Shown here in pieces: positions 22,466 through 31,586 of a stretch of 36,246 nucleotides of DNA. Location of the stretch: contig JAVKOQ010000453.1 of NCBI GenBank assembly GCA_031835245.1, forward strand, positions 1 through 36,246, in the 5' to 3' direction. The notes under the pieces were generated by a model, which made no database searches, had not been told where the DNA came from, and saw only the letters and a list, made by a program, of their open reading frames with translations. The stretch's first letter is position 1, and the number at the start of each line of letters is the position of its first letter. The DNA comes from Balamuthia mandrillaris (taxonomy: Eukaryota; Discosea; Longamoebia; Balamuthiidae). The translations under genes were made by a program, and so were the position numbers.

Positions 22466-23209
22466 CTCCTCTTATTTTATTGCGTCGAGCGCAAAGGGTT
22501 AGGTCACTTTTCGTTTAACCTACTTCCAGTAGGTTCCCTTAACTACGCAAAGAAAAGAGGGCTAGTATACGGTTTGGGCCAAACCTTTGCTTCAGCTAGT
22601 TTGGGTTGGTTGGCTTTCTTTTCTTTTCTTTTCTTTTCTTTCTTTTGTTTTTGTGGTCTTTTTTCCTTCTCTTTTTTTGAATTGGGATAAACTTATTGCA
22701 ATTCTGCCATTGGTCCACTCCCTCATGGGCTTACGTCAGCACAATTCTTTACCGAATGATGAACACACGTCATCCATGCAATTTTAGTGTTCGTCGGAAA
22801 TCGAAAAATACGTGTCGACGTGATGCTTAGATGATCTTTGATAGAGTAGGAATAAAGCGGCTCAATGTTTTGATCGGTTACTGAAAGTTTCAAACCACCA
22901 ATCAAAAATCAAAACGGAGGCTTTATCGTACCATAAAAAGGCCCTGTTGTCTTTTTCTTTGTCTCATCTCTAGCAGAGATCTTTCACGTCGACAAAAATT
23001 CATTGCTCCGCTTTACTTTAGAGTAGGAACGCTGGAAAATTCGGCGCTCGAGGGTTCATTTCACCTGTAAGGAATAAAAAAGAAAGCAAACGAAAATACA
23101 CGTCTTCTTTTTTTTTTGTCCCAAACTTTCGTTGTCTGCTGCTCTCCTAGCTCCCCTTCTCCGCTCGTTACACTGCTGTTTCCCAAACACACACACACAC
23201 ACACACACC
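22466..23209. promoter_or_regulatory. Divergent intergenic region between the SAPS gene and PYCR
   Basis: These 744 bases must hold both promoters. Visible elements are a CCATTGG (22707-22713, CCAAT on the minus strand), TTACGTCAGC at 22731-22740 (contains a CRE/ATF-like TGACGTAA half on the minus strand) and CCAAT at 22898-22902. A pyrimidine tract lies at 22615-22680. The factor assignments are consensus matches only. Confidence 0.35.
23187..23209 (+). repeat. (CA)n abutting the PYCR start codon
   Basis: A CA dinucleotide run ends directly in CCATGATG, so the whole immediate 5' UTR of the reductase gene is a microsatellite. Confidence 0.8.
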
Positions 23210-24410
23210 ATGATGAACGCTTCCAACAACGGTTTGCATGAGCTTTATTCTCTTTTTCCACTTATTTTTTGTTGAAGTGAAGGATCTCAACTCTAACCGC
23301 TCTTTGTTGTTTTTTTTTGATCTTGGTGGTGGTCTCAAAGCTTGCAGACGACTGTCCATCCTTTCGAGCCACGTGCTGTCTGGCCATGATGCCTACACTC
23401 GCGGCTGCGCCCTGGAACCCCGTCCCACCGCCTCTTCCAGCCAGCCCAGGGTGGCCTTTATCGGCGGCGGACAGATGGCCACCGCCTTGGCCTGCGGCCT
23501 CATCGCCTCCTCCTTCACCACCCCGCAGAACATCATCGCCAGCGACCTCCACGAGTTCTCTCGCAAGAAGTTCGTGGAGGCCACCAAGGCCAACGCCACC
23601 CCCTCCAACCTGGAGGCCGTGAAGAACGCGGATATCATCATCCTCGCCGTCAAACCGCAGGTGCTGCACGTTGTGTTCAAGGAGCTGCGGCCCCACCTCA
23701 CCACCAACTCTCTCGTCATTTCCATCGCGGCTGGCTTCGACCTGGCCGCTTTGTTGCAAGGCCTGGGAGAGCACCTCCGGGTGGTTCGGGTGATGCCCAA
23801 CACCCCCGCTCTGGTGGGCAAGGGCGCCTCCGCCTTCTCCCTCGGCGGCAAGGCCACCAAAGAGGACGCCGAGACCGTGCGGCGGTTGCTGTCCGGCGTT
23901 GGCCTCGCTTTTGAGGTCCCTGAAAAGCTTCTCGATGGAGGTATGTTTTTTTTTTGTTGTTGTGCCAACACACTCTTCTCGTTCTTCTATGTCTCTCTCT
24001 CTCTCTTCCATCTATTTCGTTACTCTTCTGTCTCTTCACTCCCCTCGCTGCTTTATTCCTCTCTCCTTCTGACTGCAACTCACAAAAACACCCACACCAA
24101 AGTGACGGGTCTGTCGGGCAGCGGGCCAGCCTATGTCTACCAGTTCATCGAAGCGATGAGCGACGGCGGGGTGAGAATGGGCGTGCCTCGCGAGGTGGCC
24201 ACCCAGCTGGCCGCCCAAACGGTGCTGGGCGCTGCTCAGATGGTGTTGGAGACGGGAGAGCACCCCGGACAGCTGAAGGACAAGGTGACCAGCCCTGGGG
24301 GCACCACCATCGCCGGCATACACGCCTTGGAGCGGGGCGGCCTGCGGGCCACCGTCATGAACGCCGTGGAGGCCGCTGCCTTGAAGGCACGCGAGCTTGG
24401 CGGAAAGTAA
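23210..24410 (+). CDS. PYCR: Pyrroline-5-carboxylate reductase
   Basis: Exons 23210-23231, 23341-23940 and 24103-24410 give 309 residues. The enzyme reduces L-pyrroline-5-carboxylate to proline with NAD(P)H, the last step of proline synthesis. An N-terminal Rossmann fold opens with VAFIGGGQMATALA (~45-58). It is followed by NADIIILAVKPQ, VRVMPNTPALVGKGA and VTGLSGSGPAYVYQFIEAM. The family's C-terminal signature is DKVTSPGGTTIAGIHALE. The length matches the family. The first exon codes for only MMNASNN, chosen because its ATG, phase-1 donor and the next acceptor join in frame. The N-terminal ~40 residues are Ser/Arg-containing with few acids and could be a mitochondrial presequence (weak). Coding sequence is notably GC-rich against its flanks, suggesting strong codon selection. 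Confidence 0.95.
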
Positions 24411-24834
24411 AACAGAAAAGAAGAACGGAACGTTGCTTCGTGCAACAAATGAAAGGAGGTGAGAGAGAAAAAAAATCTGAAACAATTATTATTATTTTTG
24501 TGAATTTTTCTCTATTTTTGGAGAAAATTTTGAGTATCTGTTGAAAAGTATGAAAAAAAGAGAATAGAAAAGCCAATTATTGGGTGAATTTTTCTATTTT
24601 AAGAGAAAAATTTGGGAATTTGTCGATAAGTATGAAAAAAGAGAACGAATGAAGAAAAGAAGGAAGAAAGAAGAGGAAAAGAAAGGCCTTCACAGAAACG
24701 CAGGCCAAAAATTTTGTCCCCTTGAAGAAAGGCAAAACCAGAACTAACTTTTTTTTTTGAAGAAGAAAACAAGTGCTAGTTTGTTTGTATTCTGTGGGCT
24801 GACTGTTGTTGGGCGAACTGCAAGACGTATCAGG
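24411..24834 (+). other. Intergenic region with a duplicated hairpin-forming segment
   Basis: Two imperfect copies of a ~63-base AT-rich unit lie at 24500-24564 and 24584-24645. Each contains an inverted repeat: AATTTTTCTC against GAGAAAATTTT in copy 1, and AATTTTTCT against AGAAAAATT in copy 2. They lie 90-235 bases after the PYCR stop, so they may act in its 3' end formation. The region must also hold the promoter of the next gene. Confidence 0.6.
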
Positions 24835-25426
24835 ATGGAAGAATTTCCAGAGGAAGTGTTGCTGCATATCTTCAGCTACTTGGACACTGCGGGCCTTGCC
24901 CGGGTCAGTTGCGTGTGCAGGCGCTTCTACCCCATTTCCTACGACCTCCACCTATGGGTCAAACTAGGTACCTAAGCTTGAACACGTGTTTTCAAAACCG
25001 TCAACCTCTTTGAAACGTGATCCGTCCCGCTCACTACCCCTCTTTTGTGTTGTCAATCCAAAGACTACAATGCAGCTCTCCGAAAGTCGAGGATCCTCTT
25101 CAACAAGAAGCTGATCCCTAGGGAGGAGTACGAGCGCCGCAAGCTCTTCCTCAAGCAACAGGAAGAGGAGCCGGTGGTCGTCATCAAGCAGCAGCCAAGC
25201 TTCTCGTGGAACAGCAAACGAGAGAGGAGAGCGGCTGCTGAGGAGGCGGAGGCGTTGGGGGCGGAACCCCTCGTCCCGATGTGGTTCCTTCGTGAGAAGC
25301 GCAAACCAGGGCAGAGGGGAATGCTGAAGCCCTGGAGAGCTTATCCCAACGATAAGAACGAGATGATAGAAAGAGCTTTCCAGCAGGGCAAAGCTCAGTG
25401 CGTCATTGCTGTAAGTAACTTCGTTG

Positions 25427-25460
<34 letters not shown>

Positions 25461-27025
25461 GTATGTTGTATTTGAGGACACCTGCTTTTTATTCTTCTTC
25501 TCCTTGTGCTTCTTTCTTGCTTCTCACTGCCTCATGAGGAAGCGCGCATAAGGCACAAACAACAATGCAGGCAAGCAGGAACGGGGAGCAGCAGCTGAGG
25601 CAACGACAGATCCCGGTGTTGCTCACGTTGGTGCGACACGGAGAGACGGATGAGAACAAGAGAATGGTGCTGCAGGGTTCGTTGGAGACCAATCTGAACG
25701 AGAGCGGAAGGCAGCAGGCGCGCAACGTCGGGCGGCGGCTTAGGAGGGAGGTAGAGGCCGGAGTTGTCCCTCCGTTTTCCCTCATCTTTGCTTCTGACAA
25801 CCCACGGTTCGTTCTTTTCTTTCTCTTCTCTTCTCTTCTCTTCTCTTCTCTTCTCTTCTCTTCTCTTCTCTTCTCTTCTCTTCTCTTCTCTTCTCTTCTC
25901 TTCTCTTCTCTTCTCTTCTCTTCTCTTCTCTTCTCTTCTCTTCTCTTCGTCGTTCTCTTCTCTTCGTCGTTCTCTTCTCTTCTCTTCTCTTCTCTTCGTC
26001 GTTCTCTTCTCTTCTCTTCGTCGTTCTCTTCTCTTCTCTTCTCTTCTCTTCTCTTCTCTTCTCTTCTCTTCTCTTCTCTTCTCTTCTCTTCTCTTCTCTT
26101 CTCTTCTCTTCTCTTCTCTTCTCTTCTCTTCTCTTCTCTTCTCTTCTGCGCCTTACTTTAAAAACATCAAACAAAAAAGGGCAATGCAAACAACGACGCT
26201 GATAAAAGAAGAGTTAGGCAGCAGCATACCTTCGGAGACCAAAGTGCTGGCCTCTGCTCTTCTTCGAGAGCGTCGCTTGGGTTGCTTCGAGGGACAAAGC
26301 ATTCCAGCCGTCAAGCAAGAGTTCGGTTCCCTCTGGTCCTCGCTGCCCGAGCCTCGAATGCTTCATCTTTGGGACCATCTTCACGATGACTATTACTCCG
26401 CCTCTTCGCCCGAGAAGGCCAAAGGAGATGTGGAGAGCAAGAAAGAGTTTTGGGAGAGGACAGAGAACGTGTTAAAGCGGATATTTAGCTCCATTGTTCG
26501 GACGCAACAAGCAGGGGAGGACAGTGGTCATGACGTTACTTCTCCTGTCTCCGTGCTCGTTGTTTCTCATGGTTTGTTTTTCTTTCATTGTCTTGTTCTT
26601 GTTGTTGATGATTATCTTGTTCTTCATCTTCTTCCTTCTTCTTCTTCTTCTTCTTCTTCTTCTTCTTCTGCGTTCTTCTGCGTTCTTCCTGCTTCTTTCT
26701 GACCGCACCAACAAAACCAAAAACAGGAATGGCGATAAGAGGTTTGCTAACTCACCTGATGAGATCGTTTCCAACACCATTCGTGGAGACGAAGGACATC
26801 GCTTCGAGGACATGGTTTCCTTGCGAGTGCCGCAACACGTCCATCGCTCGGCTTCGTCTCGAACTCTCTTCCTCCTCTTCCCCGCATCCCAACAAAGAAG
26901 GGAACCACAGCACCGACCGCAAAGAGAAGAAGGCAGCCGAAGAGGATGAAGCAGAAGGTTTGGTGTGGAGGAATCCCTATCTTTTGTTGTTGAACGATAA
27001 CGCGCACAACGAAAAGCACACATAA
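24835..27025 (+). CDS. F-box / WWE-like / histidine phosphatase fusion protein
   Basis: Exons 24835-24967, 25064-25410, 25571-25806, 26180-26571 and 26727-27025 give 468 residues. Residues 1-45 are an F-box (MEEFPEEVLLHIFSYL, VCRRFYPIS). Residues ~116-160 look like the front of a WWE domain: W118, W135, PW..Y at 134-138, then IERAFQQGK. The rest is a histidine phosphatase: catalytic LVRHGET with H183, a SDNPRAMQTT motif, and VVSHGMAIRG with the second H369. By family knowledge such enzymes dephosphorylate proteins, inositol phosphates, nucleotides or sugar phosphates; the substrate cannot be told. The join at 25411-25570 uses a strong GTAAGT donor, an ATGCAG acceptor and phase 0. However, that acceptor contains an ATG (25565) that could start a separate phosphatase gene, so two adjacent genes remain possible. 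The phosphatase itself is firmly identified. Confidence 0.75.
25431..25460 (+). repeat. (CT)n in the intron joining the WWE-like and phosphatase parts
   Basis: A CT run just after the GTAAGT donor at 25411. Confidence 0.8.
25819..26148 (+). repeat. Large (TTCTC)n pentamer array in an intron
   Basis: About 330 bases of CTTCT/TTCTC units with four interspersed TTCGTCG variants (25945-26025) occupy most of intron 25807-26179. The intron falls within the SDNPR motif of the phosphatase, its arginine codon being split. Long Leu-Phe-Ser and Arg-Glu-Lys frames through it are artefacts. Confidence 0.92.
26630..26670 (+). repeat. (CTT)n in the last phosphatase intron
   Basis: Trinucleotide run inside intron 26572-26726. 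Confidence 0.8.
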
Positions 27026-27206
27026 ACAAAAACGACTCTCCCGACTTGCATCTCTCTCCTTCTTCTTCTTCTTCTTCTTGTTCTTCTTCTTCTTGTTCTT
27101 CTTCTTCTTGTTGTTCTTCTTCTTCTTCTTCTCTCTTCTTCTCTCTCATTCTCTCTCTTCACATAAATCTTTTGAAAAAAAATCGAAGAAAGAGAGAGAG
27201 AAAGGA
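27026..27206 (+). other. Short tandem intergenic region with (TTC)n
   Basis: These 181 bases between stop and start codons are mostly TTC/CTT triplets (27058-27145). It must contain both the 3' end of the phosphatase gene and the promoter of the carrier gene, which is very compact. Confidence 0.5.
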
Positions 27207-27857
27207 ATGGAGGAGCAAGCCAAAGGAGTGGCAGCGCCGAGCCTGAAGAGCAAGTCTTGGTATGCTGACTACCTTTCGGGAGGTCTCGCCACCGTTGGTG
27301 CCTGCTTCTTTTCCAATCCTCTCGGTGCGTTCTTTCTCCATCTCTTTTTTTTTTGTGTTGGTTTCTCTTTCGATTTCGATTCGAGAGATCTGATTTTGTT
27401 TTTCTTTGCAGAAGTGGTAAAGACGAGGTTGCAGCTGCAAGGAGAACTCACCGAAGCCAAAGCCGCCGCCAAGCGGCCCTACCGAAACGTGTTTCAGGGG
27501 CTATGGCTGATCGCCAGAACGGAAGGCCTCCTCGCCATCCAGAAAGGCCTGGTCCCGGCGTCCGTCTACCAGTTCGTCATGAACGGCACCCGCATCGGCA
27601 CGTACACTCTCCTTCAGAGCCTGTTCGAAGCGGTCGCCAGCAGAAGCAGCCGCCCGGGTTATGAGGACTCGAGCCATCGGCAGTGGTTCGTTTTTGTGAG
27701 CAACATGACGGCGGGAGCTTTTGCTGGGGTGGCTGGGGCCGTTGTGGCCAGCCCTTTCTTCTTGGTGAAGATCAGGATGCAGGCCTCCACTGCCGCTAAC
27801 GCCACCGCCAATGCGGTCGGCCAACAGTATAATTACACTGGACTTTGCAAGTACTGT

Positions 27858-27920
<63 letters not shown>

Positions 27921-28868
27921 CTCTCTGTCTCAGCTTCTGTCGTCCTCTTTCCCTCTTGTCTATTCTCTTTTAAGCTGTTTTGGCCATAAAACAGCGCGTT
28001 AGTGCGGATATGGCGGGAAGGCGGATGGAGGGGGCTGTGGCAAGGTGTGGAGGCAGCAGCGCTTCGAGTGGCAGTAGGTTCAGCCGTACAACTGGCTACT
28101 TATGATCAGTGCAAGCAGCGTATAGTGGATTCTGGGGTACATCTCTTTCTTCTCCATCTTATATTCTCCTCCTTCTCCTTCTCCTTCTCCTTCTCCTTCT
28201 CCTTCTCCTTCTCCTTCTCCTTCTCCTTCTCCTTCTCCTCCTTCTCCCTTCTCCTTCTCCCTTCTCCTTCTCCTTCTCCTTCTCCCTTCTCCTTCCTCCT
28301 TCTCCTTCTCCTTCTCCTTCTCCTTCTCCTTCTCCTTCTCCCTTCTCCTTCTCCTTCTCCTTCTCCTTCTCCTTCTCCTTCTCCTTCTCCTTCTCCTTCT
28401 CCTTCCCCTTCCCCTTCCCCTTCTCCTTCTCCTTGTTCTAGTTGTTTGTTCCTTCATTGTATTCTATTTGTTCATTCTTTGTGATTCCTTCACACCATTG
28501 TAAAGTAGTTATTGCGAAATGGAGTTCCTGCTCACTTTGCAGCCAGCTTTATCTCTGGCTTTGCTGTATGCACATTCATGAATCCATTTGACGTTGTGTC
28601 AACGCGAATGTACAACCAACGGGGAGCAACCAAGCAACACCCGCAACAGCAACTCTATCGCAACCCATTCGACTGCTTCGTCAAAACGTTAAGGAGCGAA
28701 GGGGTCAGAGGATTGTACAAAGGATGGACGGCTCATTATCTGCGGGTTGGTCCGCATACTGTTCTTACTTTTGTGTTTTTGTACGTTTCTCTTCATAGTT
28801 TTTGGAGCTGTTCGTGTGCTAAAAGCTTTTCTTTGTTCAGAGAGCAACTGCGAAAGGTGATAGAGTGA
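27207..28868 (+). CDS. Mitochondrial carrier, SLC25A34/35 (oxaloacetate carrier-like) type
   Basis: Exons 27207-27324, 27412-27850, 27995-28136, 28509-28780 and 28841-28868 give 332 residues with the three-repeat, six-helix layout of inner-membrane carriers. Repeat signatures are [15 protein letters not shown] (from ~37), [11 protein letters not shown] (~153) and [13 protein letters not shown] (~258). The second lacks the acidic residue and the third has Ser in place of the basic residue. The same deviations, plus [20 protein letters not shown] and [17 protein letters not shown], are what I know from SLC25A34/35 and yeast Oac1 (oxaloacetate/sulphate transport). The subfamily is therefore fairly secure, the substrate inferred. 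The C-terminus [12 protein letters not shown] is typical. The start is the ATG at 27207, ahead of the first helix with only ~20 residues before it. Confidence 0.93.
27862..27917 (+). repeat. (CT)n in a carrier-gene intron
   Basis: Pure CT run just after the donor of intron 27851-27994. Confidence 0.88.
28165..28432 (+). repeat. (CTTCTC)n hexamer array in a carrier-gene intron
   Basis: About 270 bases of CTTCTC with occasional CCTTCTC and CCCTTC variants, in intron 28137-28508. It contributes only repeat-artefact frames. Confidence 0.92.
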
Positions 28869-29018
28869 AGGAAGTAACGCTTCAAGTAACAACGAAAGTG
28901 AAAAAGACAAGTTTCTTGTTTAGAAGGAAAATTAAAACATCGGTTGAAAAAAGTGGTGATGGCAAAGGTCAGTATTTGATACAATAGTAAATAGCTATTT
29001 CATCCTTCAGGTTATTAT
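28869..29018. other. Convergent intergenic region, carrier and Kelch gene 3' ends
   Basis: These 150 AT-rich bases lie between opposing stop codons. ATTAAA occurs on the + strand near 28930. No structured element is obvious. Confidence 0.4.
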
Positions 29019-30822
29019 TTAGGCAGCAGCACCAGCAGCCACCTGCTGGGCCTTCCAGCGCTTGAACAGCATGACAGAGCCCCAAGAGAAGAGACCTGCG
29101 ATCAGAAGCAACAGCACCACTCCTCCCACGATCGAGCCGACCAAAGCGTAGATAAGAGTATCGGAACTGGTCTCGCCGGAAGCATATTCTGAAAAAGAGA
29201 GGGATAAGTCATGATGATGAAATAGAAGAGAGGGTTTGAAGATAGATAGTACCTTCTTCGGCTTCCACCCTGGTGATGCAAGACTCGTCGTTGTTGACGC
29301 GGACGGAACAGTCACTGCCAGCCCAGCAGACATAACAGTCGCAGACAGTAAGACTCAGACAGTCACCATTGCCAGAGCAACCGTTGGGGCATCCTTTTGT
29401 TATGTTATGTCAGCAGACCAGAACAACAAACAACAAGCGCGGATCAGAACGAAGGGGAGAAAGAGATGGGAGTAGAGAACGTACCAAGACCGTAAGCCCA
29501 AAAGTCTTCCATGTACTTGTTGTTACCATTGGGCTCGTGGGCAAGACCGCCGAACACAACGAGAGCTTGAGATGAGGGGACGTATGTGGTAGCCATGTGA
29601 GCACGGGGCAAAGGCACAATATCGGAGCCAACGCCTCCAACGACTACCCACTTGTTGTACTCTTTTTCGATTATGAAGCTTCGTATGAGAAACTGCGAGA
29701 GAGAGAGAGAGAGAGAGAAACTTACCGTAAATGTAAGCCCAAAGATCGTTAAGATGGTCCCTGCCAATGCCGTCGCCACCAAAAATGAACATGATGTTAT
29801 TGACGACGACCATGCCATGGTAGCATCGAGCCTCGGGGCGAGAGCCGATTGGGAACAGCTGTTGCAAAGTTTGATCCGCTGTTTTTTTTAAGTTTTTACA
29901 CGAGCAAGGTTAAGGCAAAGTGGGAGGGAGAGAGAAACCAAGTAATGAGGTAAATACCAATGTCATACTCCCAAAGCTCATCCAAGAAACCTCCATTAGC
30001 ATGTCCTCCATAGTACTGCAAAGAGGAATAACAAGAAAGGAAAGAAGTTAGTGATAAGAGCCGATTTGAACATCACAGAGAAGGCCAAAACGCACCAGAA
30101 CGACTTCCTTGTATCCGTCGATAACAGTTTGAGTCTCGTTGAGAGTCTCGTTGAAGAACTCGCTGGTCAAGGGAACGTTGAGGTAGGCAGCGGTGTGGCC
30201 GCACCTACCATCAAAGGTCACTCCGGTGGCGTTGGAGTTGCCAACGACGCCATCCGCGTTCTTCAAACGGTCCATGATGTCGATTTCCGTCCAAGTCTGG
30301 GTATCTGTGTTGAAGATGTGCATGTCGTCCATGTTGGGGTAGTAGGGGCCACCGGTGCCTCCGCAACCTCCGAATAGAAGCATTTCGTTATCACTGATCA
30401 TGGTGACCGGAGCGCTTTCCCTTCCAGTTGGGGCGTCGTCGTCATCATAAAAGTCCCAATCGTCAGTCTCTGTGGTTTTGTTTGTTAGTTATTTTTGTGA
30501 AGTTCGGACAAAAAACTCCCAATAAAAGTAGGCCTACTGAGGACGAGGAAAAGAAGATGGAAAAATAAGAGCGGAAATAAAAGACGCACCAGTGTTATAG
30601 GCGATAGAGTAACTTCTCCAGCAGGAGCCACAGAAGCTAGTTCCTCCGTAGTACCAAATAGTCTCCTCATCGACGGTAGACATTTGGAACCAAATTGGGT
30701 CCCAGTTGCGTTGGGGGTCATCGTTATCCAAAATCTTTTCCCAGGTTGGCGTTATAGAGTCGTCACTCAGATTAGCTGTTGGTTTTTAAAAAAGGGGGAA
30801 AATAGTAAATAAGTTACTGGTC

Positions 30823-30860
<38 letters not shown>

Positions 30861-31124
30861 CAAAAGCGTACTAAGCGCTACTCTCCAAGCATAATTCTTC
30901 CACTCGGTCACCGGTCGGCCCAAAAGGTAAACATAGTCGCCAACAGTGTTCAAAGTTAAGCCGTAATGCAGGTAAGGTTGGGTACCGTCGTTGGCCAAGT
31001 CCTCGTCAGAGTAGACCATTTGGGTGGATAACTGCCTCCATTCTCCGGCTTTGAGGGCGGCCGATTGGGGCAGCAAAAAAGCAAGGCCACAAAAGAAGGC
31101 CACCAACCACAAACTTCCCTTCAT
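29019..31124 (-). CDS. Secreted-path Kelch-repeat, EGF-like, single-pass membrane protein
   Basis: Minus-strand exons 31124-30872, 30775-30590, 30469-30096, 30015-29958, 29878-29726, 29661-29485, 29393-29253 and 29188-29019 give 503 residues. A signal peptide (MKGSLWLVAFFCGLAFLLPQ) is followed by about five or six Kelch blades: TIWYYGGTSFCGS, MLLFGGCGGTGG, YYGGHANGGFLDELWEYD, IMFIFGGDGIGRDHLNDLW and LVVFGGLAHEPNGN. A Cys-rich EGF-like stretch (CPNGCSGNGDC...CDCYVCW, ~401-437) and one membrane helix (~460-482) with a short basic tail close the protein. The order Kelch-EGF-TM recalls attractin/MEGF8-type surface receptors, much reduced. Several N-glycosylation sequons (NET, NAT) lie in the ectodomain. 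The role is probably at the cell surface in binding or adhesion; ligand unknown. It is divergent from the PSI-domain gene. Confidence 0.9.
29699..29719 (-). repeat. Short (GA)n in a Kelch-gene intron
   Basis: CT-rich on the sense strand, inside intron 29662-29725. Confidence 0.7.
30826..30858 (-). repeat. (GA)n in the first Kelch-gene intron
   Basis: CT run on the sense strand within intron 30776-30871, next to the donor. Confidence 0.85.
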
Positions 31125-31586
31125 GTCTCTATTGTCTCCTCTCGTTTCTGTTTCTTTTCTCAACAAAGAAATTGTGTGCACGAAACAATAAGGACCAAGC
31201 GGTAGGGGGGGCAACGGATAAACACGATTTCGCACAGTACCGGGTAATGTGCTCATATCCGGTTTACCTTTTCCGGCCATGCTTATATGAATTGGCCAAT
31301 TTCCATTGGCCAAGAAATTTCGGCCTGAAATTTTCTCGGTCGATGATTGGACAATGCAGAACCCCATCTAATTAATTATATCCAATCTCTCTAAATATGG
31401 GGAATAAGGCCCAGGATACAAACCAACGGCCCCGAATCTTGTGCAAACGGGCAACACAAAATTTTTTGTCTCTGTTTTTCTCCGCCCCTTTTTGTTTGTT
31501 TGTTTGTTTAGAAATCAAAAACAAAGAGGGCAACGCGCGTTACCTTTCCGAATAACGCTATTAGCGGAACGACTTTTACTCTCCCT
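31125..31586. promoter_or_regulatory. Divergent promoter region with paired TTGGCCAA palindromes
   Basis: These 462 bases lie between the starts of two surface-protein genes. Two perfect TTGGCCAA palindromes at 31292-31299 and 31306-31313 start 14 bases apart; the first is extended to AATTGGCCAATT. Each carries CCAAT on both strands. Further AT-rich and CCAAT sequence follows at 31370-31400. Shared regulation of both genes from this site is a reasonable inference, not shown. Confidence 0.55.

Noticed and set aside
23262-24011. Antisense frames of up to 249 codons over PYCR
   Set aside because: They are shadows of a GC-rich, codon-biased gene that is firmly identified on the + strand.
25764-26189. 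Long LFSS and KRREE frames
   Set aside because: They are translations of the (TTCTC)n intron array.
28080-28484. A CRISPR-like regular array
   Set aside because: The unit is a contiguous hexamer with no spacers, inside a eukaryotic intron; it is a microsatellite.
29662-29725. Acceptors at CTCGCAG or ACGAAG in the Kelch gene
   Set aside because: They leave the GTAAGT donor out of phase; AAAAAG with the exon starting at 29661 gives the continuous blade DLWAYIYEYNKWVVV.
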